This document shows positions 57,906 to 64,000 of a stretch of DNA of 64,000 nt, piece by piece (the first letter of the stretch is position 1; each line of letters begins with the position of its first letter). Source of the DNA: Mesorhizobium jarvisii (GTDB taxonomy: Bacteria > Pseudomonadota > Alphaproteobacteria > Rhizobiales > Rhizobiaceae); the NCBI RefSeq assembly GCF_003601985.1, contig NZ_QZXA01000002.1:310001-374000 (forward strand), given 5' to 3'. A model generated the notes under the pieces. The model was given only the letters and a program-made list of their open reading frames with translations, had not been told where the DNA came from and did no database searches. A program made the position numbers and the translations under genes.

Positions 57906-58868
57906 TCAATCGACGACTTCTGCTTCCAGAACGTCCTCTTGCCTCCGGCCACCGTCAGAGCGGCGAGCTGCTCGATAACGGCCAGGCGAAAGGCCGTGAT
58001 GTCGATGGAATAGCTTCGAAAACGCGGCCGCGGTCTCATAGCCGACACGGGCCGCAATCCGTGCAATCCCCTCGTCGCTCGTTTCGAGCAGAAATGCGGC
58101 CTCCGACATCCGGCGTGAGATCAGATAACGGTACATGGACTCCCCGACGAGCTTGGTGAAGCGAGCCGAAAACGCCGAACGACCAAGTCCCACGCTTTGC
58201 CCGAGCTCGCCAAGCGTCCAGGGTCGATCCGGTCGTTCGTGGATCAACTGAAGTGCCGGTCCTATGTGCGGGTCCGCCATCGCCCCCAGCCAACCGCCTT
58301 CCCCGGGGTCGAGCGACTTGATCCAGCTTCGCAGCACCTCGACAAAGAGCACTTCTGTCAGTCGTGAGAGTGCAACGCCTTGGCCGGGACGCGCGTGCGC
58401 CGCCTCGCTCACCATGCGTTGCAGAATCGCATCGAGCCATCCGCCGTCTTCCGTCGGCTTCAGGAGAAGCAGGGGCGGAAGCAATTCCAACACGCTGCCG
58501 CGCGAGGGCCGCGCCACGGTGAAATTGCCACAGATCATCGTCGCGAGCGGCTGCTCGCCGCCTCCGTGACGAATGAGGCCAAGACGCCCAGCCAGTCGAT
58601 CGATGTCGAGAATCGGTAACGGCTCTGTCCGACGATCCGAGTAGATCACATGGGGCTCGCCGCGCGTGACGACAACAAAGTCGCCCTCGGTCATGTGAAG
58701 TTCTCGTCCATTTTCGAGCGCGAGGGTAGCCGAGCCACGGCTGAGATAATGGAACAGGGCGTATGGGCGCGCTGGCAACGCCAGATTCCAGGGATGGCCG
58801 AGCTCGAAGTGGAACAGCAAGGTTCCGCCAAGGCGAACGCGGTCGAGCACTTCAGCGAGGATGTCCAT
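57906..58868 (-). CDS. AraC-family transcriptional regulator with cupin domain
   Basis: A 320-residue regulator. The N-terminal part is a cupin (FHYLSRGSATLALENGRELH, EGDFVVVTRGEPHVIY) of the AraC cupin_6 type. The C-terminal two helix-turn-helix motifs are TLGELGQSVGLGRSAFSARF and EGIARIAARVGYETAAAFSK, then FHRHHGLSPGRYR. It diverges from the hydrolase operon 212 bases away and probably regulates it. This block reads as accessory DNA compared with the metabolic genes around it. Confidence 0.9.
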   Translation of the reverse strand: MDILAEVLDRVRLGGTLLFHFELGHPWNLALPARPYALFHYLSRGSATLALENGRELHMTEGDFVVVTRGEPHVIYSDRRTEPLPILDIDRLAGRLGLIRHGGGEQPLATMICGNFTVARPSRGSVLELLPPLLLLKPTEDGGWLDAILQRMVSEAAHARPGQGVALSRLTEVLFVEVLRSWIKSLDPGEGGWLGAMADPHIGPALQLIHERPDRPWTLGELGQSVGLGRSAFSARFTKLVGESMYRYLISRRMSEAAFLLETSDEGIARIAARVGYETAAAFSKLFHRHHGLSPGRYRAARRSDGGRRQEDVLEAEVVD

Positions 58869-59080
58869 CTTCCGATGTTAATACGACGGACGGTAGGACA
58901 CAATATTCGGACGATTGAGGCCTAACGTCCAAGTGCTCCACGTATTAGTTGATCGCAAGTCGAGCCAACAGGTCGCGCCGCAACGATCACCCGAGCGGCA
59001 GATGGGAGAACCGCGACTGTTGCCGGCACGCCTGCCTTTCCTCGGACCCGCGTCGTCCGTTATCTCAACAGGAGCAACCA

Positions 59081-59851
59081 ATGCGAAATCTTCTACTCTC
59101 AGTCGCTACCGTCCTTATGGCCGGAGCAACAGTCGCCGCCCCCGCCCAATCAGCTCAACTGCCCAAGGGGGCGGCCCACAATATCGTGCTCGTCCATGGC
59201 GCTTTCGTCGACCAGACGAGTTGGAAGCCGGTCGCCGATATCCTCACGAAGAAGGGCTACAATGTAACGCTCGTCGAAAACCCGCTCACCTCCCTCGCGG
59301 CGGACGTCGATGCCACCAAACAGGCGCTTGCGAAACAGAACGGCAAGACCGTCCTCGTTGGCCACTCCTGGGGCGGTGTGGTCATCACGCAGGCAGGTGA
59401 CGATCCCAACGTCTCGGCGCTCGTCTACGTCTCCGCATTCGCGCCCGACGTGGGAGAATCTCTGGCGAGCTTATCCAAGAGCGGTCCGGCAACCGAAGGC
59501 GCCGCGGCGATTCATCCCGACGAAAAGGGCAACCTCTACATCGATCCCAAAGTGTTTCCCTCTGCAGTCGCGGCTGACCTTCCCGCGGAGATCGCCGAAT
59601 CCTTGGCAAACCATCAGCTCCCGTTGAACCACACGGCGTTCGAGGCTCCCGTCGATAAGGCGGCCTGGCACGACAAACCGACGTTCTATGTGATCAGCAC
59701 GAAGGACAAGGTCATCGCACCCGAGGTCCAGAAGCTTTTCGCCGAAAGGATGAAGGCCCAGACGACGGATGTCGCCGGCAGCCATGCATCCCTGGTCGTC
59801 CACGCGAAGGAAGTCGCCGCGGTGATTGAAAAGGCCGCGCTCGTGAAGTGA
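59081..59851 (+). CDS. Exported alpha/beta hydrolase
   Basis: A 256-residue protein with a signal peptide (MRNLLLSVATVLMAGATVAA, then PAQSA). The catalytic Ser is in VGHSWGGVVITQ, the oxyanion segment is IVLVHGAFVDQTSW and the His is in AGSHASLVVHAKEV. It resembles the secreted alpha/beta hydrolases of the AB_hydrolase_6 group. The ATG at 59081 follows AGGAGCA. Periplasmic esterase or lactonase activity is likely. It is the first of three same-strand genes divergent from the AraC gene. Confidence 0.88.
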   Translation: MRNLLLSVATVLMAGATVAAPAQSAQLPKGAAHNIVLVHGAFVDQTSWKPVADILTKKGYNVTLVENPLTSLAADVDATKQALAKQNGKTVLVGHSWGGVVITQAGDDPNVSALVYVSAFAPDVGESLASLSKSGPATEGAAAIHPDEKGNLYIDPKVFPSAVAADLPAEIAESLANHQLPLNHTAFEAPVDKAAWHDKPTFYVISTKDKVIAPEVQKLFAERMKAQTTDVAGSHASLVVHAKEVAAVIEKAALVK

Positions 59852-59999
59852 CGATTGTGCTCCCGGCGCCTTCGTGCCGGGAGCACCATGCGTGCTCGGC
59901 GGACTACGGAATGCCTTGGTCCGCGAGCGGCTCAAACCTAGCCAAAACCGCACCAGCTACTCCCACTCGATTATCTGTGCCAAGCATCCGGAGGATGAC

Positions 60000-60860
60000 A
60001 TGACTGAGTTCGACACCTCGAGCCAGGACGCCGCAACGCTAGAAACAGCGCCCACCCGTTACATCGAAGGCGGCGGAATCCGCTTCGCCTATCGCCGCCT
60101 CGGCCCATCGACCGGAACTGCGCTGATTCTCCTGCAGCATTTCTCGGGCAACATCGACGCGTGGGACCCCGCCGTCGTGAATGTCCTGGCCACCGATCGA
60201 CCGGTGATCGCTTTCGATAACGCCGGGGTCGGCCGCTCGACAGGCCAAACGCCCGACAATATCGCGGCGATGGCCCAAGACGCGGTCGCTTTTATCAAAC
60301 TGCTCGGCCTCTCCGAAGTCGACCTTCTTGGCTTTTCCCTCGGCGGCTGTGTCGCCCAGCAGATCGCTGCCGAGCACGGACGGCTGGTGCGCAAGCTCAT
60401 CCTCGTCGGCACGGCTCCGAGAGGCGGAGAAGAGCATCTGTTGACGGTTCTCCAGGACGCGTTTTCCCAAACCGACGCGCCGGACGTCCGCCTGCCACTA
60501 TTCTTCACGAAGTCGTCCGCCAGCCAGTCGGCCGGCCTGGCTTTCCTGAAGCGGGCGAAGGCGCGTAAGGAGGATCGGGACACCGACAACGGCGGCGCGG
60601 TGACGGATCCGCAGGCCAAGGCGCTTATTACCTGGTGCGCCACACCTGATCCCGAGCACGCCATTCTGCGCGCCATCCGCCAGCCCGCCCTTGTGGTCAG
60701 CGGCAGCCACGACACCATGCTGCCGGCGGACAACGCCTATGCAATGTTCAAGGCTCTAAGCAACGCCCAGCTGGTCCTCTATCCCGATTCCGGCCACGGC
60801 GCCCTGTTTCAGCACCACGAATTGTTCGTCAGCCACGTCCGGACCTTCCTGGAAGCGTAA
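60000..60860 (+). CDS. Alpha/beta hydrolase, cytoplasmic
   Basis: A 286-residue hydrolase without signal peptide. It has the nucleophile elbow LLGFSLGGCVAQQIAAEHGR, DNAGVGRSTGQTPDNIAAM, and a C-terminal SGSHDTMLPADNAYAM and PDSGHGALFQHH with the catalytic His. The pattern resembles haloperoxidase/lactone-hydrolase-like members. The ATG at 60000 is preceded by GGAGG. The two hydrolases are not close copies of one another. Confidence 0.87.
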   Translation: MTEFDTSSQDAATLETAPTRYIEGGGIRFAYRRLGPSTGTALILLQHFSGNIDAWDPAVVNVLATDRPVIAFDNAGVGRSTGQTPDNIAAMAQDAVAFIKLLGLSEVDLLGFSLGGCVAQQIAAEHGRLVRKLILVGTAPRGGEEHLLTVLQDAFSQTDAPDVRLPLFFTKSSASQSAGLAFLKRAKARKEDRDTDNGGAVTDPQAKALITWCATPDPEHAILRAIRQPALVVSGSHDTMLPADNAYAMFKALSNAQLVLYPDSGHGALFQHHELFVSHVRTFLEA

Positions 60861-60928
60861 TCGGCCGCTGCATAATCCCGGCGCGATCGGTCGCACCTTT
60901 ATTCTTGAGAGCTGTTACGGAGAAAGAA

Positions 60929-61423
60929 ATGACAATCGCAAAGGTCGAGGTTGAGCGTTTCAGCCTGACGTGTTCCAAACCATTCGACGCCGTTGTGGCC
61001 GCGCTCAAGTCAGCGGTCGGGCAACCTGACATTGTCGAATTTTTCAAGGCGACGGGGGCTGCAAATTCCTTCTCGGATTTGGAGCGCGTTGTGCAAAGCG
61101 GCCTGGGCCGCACAGGTCTCATGCTTTTCGCGGAATTCGACTTGGGCGCCATTCTGCGCCGCGAAACTGGAACCGAGACTCCCAAGAGCATGCGGTTCCT
61201 GGTGGGCAATCCACTCATCATGAAAGAAATGGTCAAGCACGTTCCCGATGCTGGATCTTACGCTCCAGTCACAATCCTTGTTGATGAACGTCCCGATGGC
61301 GTGCACGTCTCCTACGACAAAATGGAGAGTTGTCTGCTCCCTTATGGTAGTTTGGAGGCTCTTGCCGTCGCTCGCGATCTTGATGCGAAAATCACAACCT
61401 TGCTACGCGAATGCGCAAACTAA
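60929..61423 (+). CDS. DUF302 family protein
   Basis: A 164-residue protein with the DUF302 layout: an N-terminal part on single strands (KVEVERFSLTCSKPFDAVVA), a middle FAEFDLGAILRRE, and a conserved LVGNPLIMKEMVKHVPDAG with VTILVDERPDGVHVSYD. These are compact cytoplasmic proteins of unknown function. The ATG at 60929 follows GGAGAAAGA. It is last in the hydrolase block. Confidence 0.85.
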   Translation: MTIAKVEVERFSLTCSKPFDAVVAALKSAVGQPDIVEFFKATGAANSFSDLERVVQSGLGRTGLMLFAEFDLGAILRRETGTETPKSMRFLVGNPLIMKEMVKHVPDAGSYAPVTILVDERPDGVHVSYDKMESCLLPYGSLEALAVARDLDAKITTLLRECAN

Positions 61424-61633
61424 GCTCATGGTGACGCTTCCGGCGGCAGATTACTCCCACGCGTTTGGCCATGACATGGCGTTGGCGCTGCTGCCGCTGG
61501 GGCTTGGCACGTCCGGCACGGCGCTGGAGGTTTCAATTCTCGGCGGGCGGTGCCTGGCAAGGGTGATCGCCGACTCTCCGGGAGGCTCGCGCGGGCGTAT
61601 GTGAGAGCCCCCCAGCGTGGAGAGGCGCGGAAA

Positions 61634-62533
<900 letters not shown>

Positions 62534-62547
62534 TTTCTCGACCTCTC

Positions 62548-63732
62548 TCAGGCTGCTTTTTTCTTGGCGGCCGCGCGCCAGGCGGCGACGGCTTTTTCGG
62601 CGGCTTCTGCCAGCGTGTCGGCGACTATCACCGCCTCGCCGGAATCGGCCAGGATGCGGCGGCCTTCCTCGGCTTTGGTGCCGGAGAGCCGCACCACCAG
62701 CGGCACGGTGACGCCGACCTCGCGGATCGCCTTGATAACGCCCTCGGCGACCCAGTCGCAGCGGTTGATGCCGGCGAAGATGTTGACCAGGATGGTCTCG
62801 ACATTCTTGTCGCCGAGCACGGCGCGGAAGGATTTCGCCACCCGCTCGGGCGAGGCGCCGCCGCCAATGTCGAGGAAGTTGGCCGGCTCGCCGCCGGCGA
62901 TCTTGATCATGTCCATCGTCGCCATGGCCAGGCCCGCGCCATTGATGATGCAGCCGATATTGCCGTCGAGGCCGACATAGGAGAGGCCGCGGTCGCTGGC
63001 GAAAGTTTCGCGCGGGTCTTCCTGGCTCTTGTCGCGCAGTTCGGAGATTTCAGGCCGCCGGAACAGCGCGTTCTCGTCGAACGACATCTTGGCGTCGAGC
63101 GCGATCAGATTGCCGTCGCGCGTCACCACCAGCGGATTGATCTCCAGCATCGAGGCGTCGTAGTCGCGGAACACCTGGTAGCAGCTGAAGATGGTTTCGG
63201 TCGCCTTGCCGATCAGATTGTGATCGAGGCCGAGCCCGAAGGCGATCTCGCGTGCCTGAAAGCGCTGCATGCCGACGCCGGGGTCGACCGATGTGCGCAG
63301 GATGGAATTGGGTTCTTTCTCGACAATATCCTCGATCTCCATGCCGCCGGCCGCCGAGGCCACGATCATGACGCGCTCTTCCTTGCGGTCGAGCACGAAG
63401 CCGACATAGAGCTCCTGGGCGATGTCGACGGCTTCCTCGAGATAGAGCCGGGAGATCAGCTTGCCACGCGGTCCGGTCTGCTGGGTCACCAGCTTGCGCC
63501 CGAGCATGGCTTCGGCGGCGCTCGATATCTCCTCGTCATTAGCGCACAGTTTTATGCCGCCGGCCTTGCCGCGGGCGCCGGAATGAACCTGCGCCTTCAA
63601 GACCCATTTGCCGCCGCCGATCTCGCGCGCCCTATAGGTCGCCTGTTCGGGGCTGTAGGCCAGCCCGCCGCGCGGCACATGCACGCCGTGGCGGGCGAGC
63701 AGTTCCTTGGCCTGATATTCGTGGATGTCCAT
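62548..63732 (-). CDS. mtkA: Malate-CoA ligase (malate thiokinase) subunit beta
   Basis: A 394-residue ATP-grasp subunit: [78 protein letters not shown] and [16 protein letters not shown]. It is close to succinyl-CoA synthetase beta, but the downstream mtkB and upstream lyase favour malate thiokinase. mtkB follows after 14 bases. Confidence 0.9.
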   Translation of the reverse strand: MDIHEYQAKELLARHGVHVPRGGLAYSPEQATYRAREIGGGKWVLKAQVHSGARGKAGGIKLCANDEEISSAAEAMLGRKLVTQQTGPRGKLISRLYLEEAVDIAQELYVGFVLDRKEERVMIVASAAGGMEIEDIVEKEPNSILRTSVDPGVGMQRFQAREIAFGLGLDHNLIGKATETIFSCYQVFRDYDASMLEINPLVVTRDGNLIALDAKMSFDENALFRRPEISELRDKSQEDPRETFASDRGLSYVGLDGNIGCIINGAGLAMATMDMIKIAGGEPANFLDIGGGASPERVAKSFRAVLGDKNVETILVNIFAGINRCDWVAEGVIKAIREVGVTVPLVVRLSGTKAEEGRRILADSGEAVIVADTLAEAAEKAVAAWRAAAKKKAA

Positions 63733-63751
63733 TGTTGTCCTCCCTGAACAG

Positions 63752-64000
63752 TCAATGCGTGGCGGGTTGGCCGGCGCGTTCGATGGCCTCGTTGACCACC
63801 AGAACGTTCCTCGCCATGCGTTCCGACGCGGCGTCGATCATCTTGCCGTCGAGGGCGGCGGCTCCCTTGCCCTGAGCCTCGGCTTCCTTGAGCACCTCAA
63901 GGATGCGCCTGGCGCGCGTGACCTCTTTTTCGGGCGGGGAGAAGACGTCGTTGGCGAGCGCGATCTGCGAGGGATGGATCGCCCATTTGCCTTCGATGCC
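63752..64000 (-). CDS. mcl: Malyl-CoA lyase (HpcH/HpaI/CitE family), 5' end outside window
   Basis: Only the last 82 residues are visible, from the right edge to the stop at 63752. [20 protein letters not shown] matches the C-terminal region of malyl-CoA lyase/CitE proteins, and the sequence ends ERAGQPATH. It is 19 bases upstream of mtkA on the same strand. With the thiokinase it would cleave malyl-CoA to glyoxylate and acetyl-CoA. The catalytic core lies outside the window. Confidence 0.85.
   Translation of the reverse strand, partial: GIEGKWAIHPSQIALANDVFSPPEKEVTRARRILEVLKEAEAQGKGAAALDGKMIDAASERMARNVLVVNEAIERAGQPATH

Overview
The window is high-GC alphaproteobacterial chromosome, most likely Mesorhizobium or a close relative in Phyllobacteriaceae (Hyphomicrobiales). 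Pointers are a BA14K-family protein, an Omp25/31-type barrel, the short form of prolyl-tRNA synthetase, DUF1467 next to methylmalonyl-CoA epimerase, NuoE with a long C-terminal extension, an aerobic cob cluster, malate thiokinase genes, a GAAC-N7-GAAC SOS box, and interspersed palindromes of the kind common in this genus. I see no insertion sequence, prophage, CRISPR array or rRNA.

Layout. 1-4.5 kb: end of a TetR regulator, ilvC with a palindromic terminator, BA14K protein, an endonuclease/exonuclease/phosphatase-family protein, a NUDIX protein and a small membrane protein. 4.7-9.1 kb: MacAB-like efflux operon, a PhzF-family protein and tRNA-Lys(CTT). 9.6-10.3 kb: outer-membrane barrel. 10.5-26.3 kb: aerobic cobalamin cluster, read leftward from a cobalamin riboswitch: DUF1636 protein, cobW, N, G, H, I, J, L, E, M, A, B, S, T, with cobK inverted between cobJ and cobL. 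Most junctions are 4-base ATGA/GTGA overlaps. cobG and cobN carry in-frame palindromic insertions. 26.3-27.5 kb: YcaQ-type protein. 27.8-43.6 kb: complete complex I operon nuoA-N with an extra gene between nuoF and nuoG, whose C-terminal domain matches the tail of NuoE. birA and RNase J follow.

46.2-54.7 kb: a metallo-hydrolase, methylmalonyl-CoA epimerase, a DUF1467 protein, a probable minus-strand small RNA, proS, lolC/E-lolD, a 28-residue membrane protein behind an SOS-type box, a START-like/M50 membrane protein, lipB and tRNA-Leu(GAG). 54.8-57.8 kb: MipA/OmpV barrel, OmpR-type response regulator and histidine kinase in one operon, with tandem repeats upstream that look like the regulator's operator. 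57.9-61.4 kb: accessory-looking block of an AraC regulator, two alpha/beta hydrolases and a DUF302 protein. 61.6-64 kb: malate thiokinase mtkA/mtkB and the end of a malyl-CoA lyase gene, cut by the window edge.

The most interesting items are the SOS-box small membrane protein at 52.1 kb, a SidA-like candidate by architecture only; the three-hairpin small RNA candidate at 48.1-48.24 kb; the palindromic elements read through as protein in cobN and cobG; the riboswitch expression platform with a Shine-Dalgarno sequence inside its hairpin loop; and the helix-hairpin-helix protein embedded in the nuo operon. All functions are read from sequence; no database search was possible.
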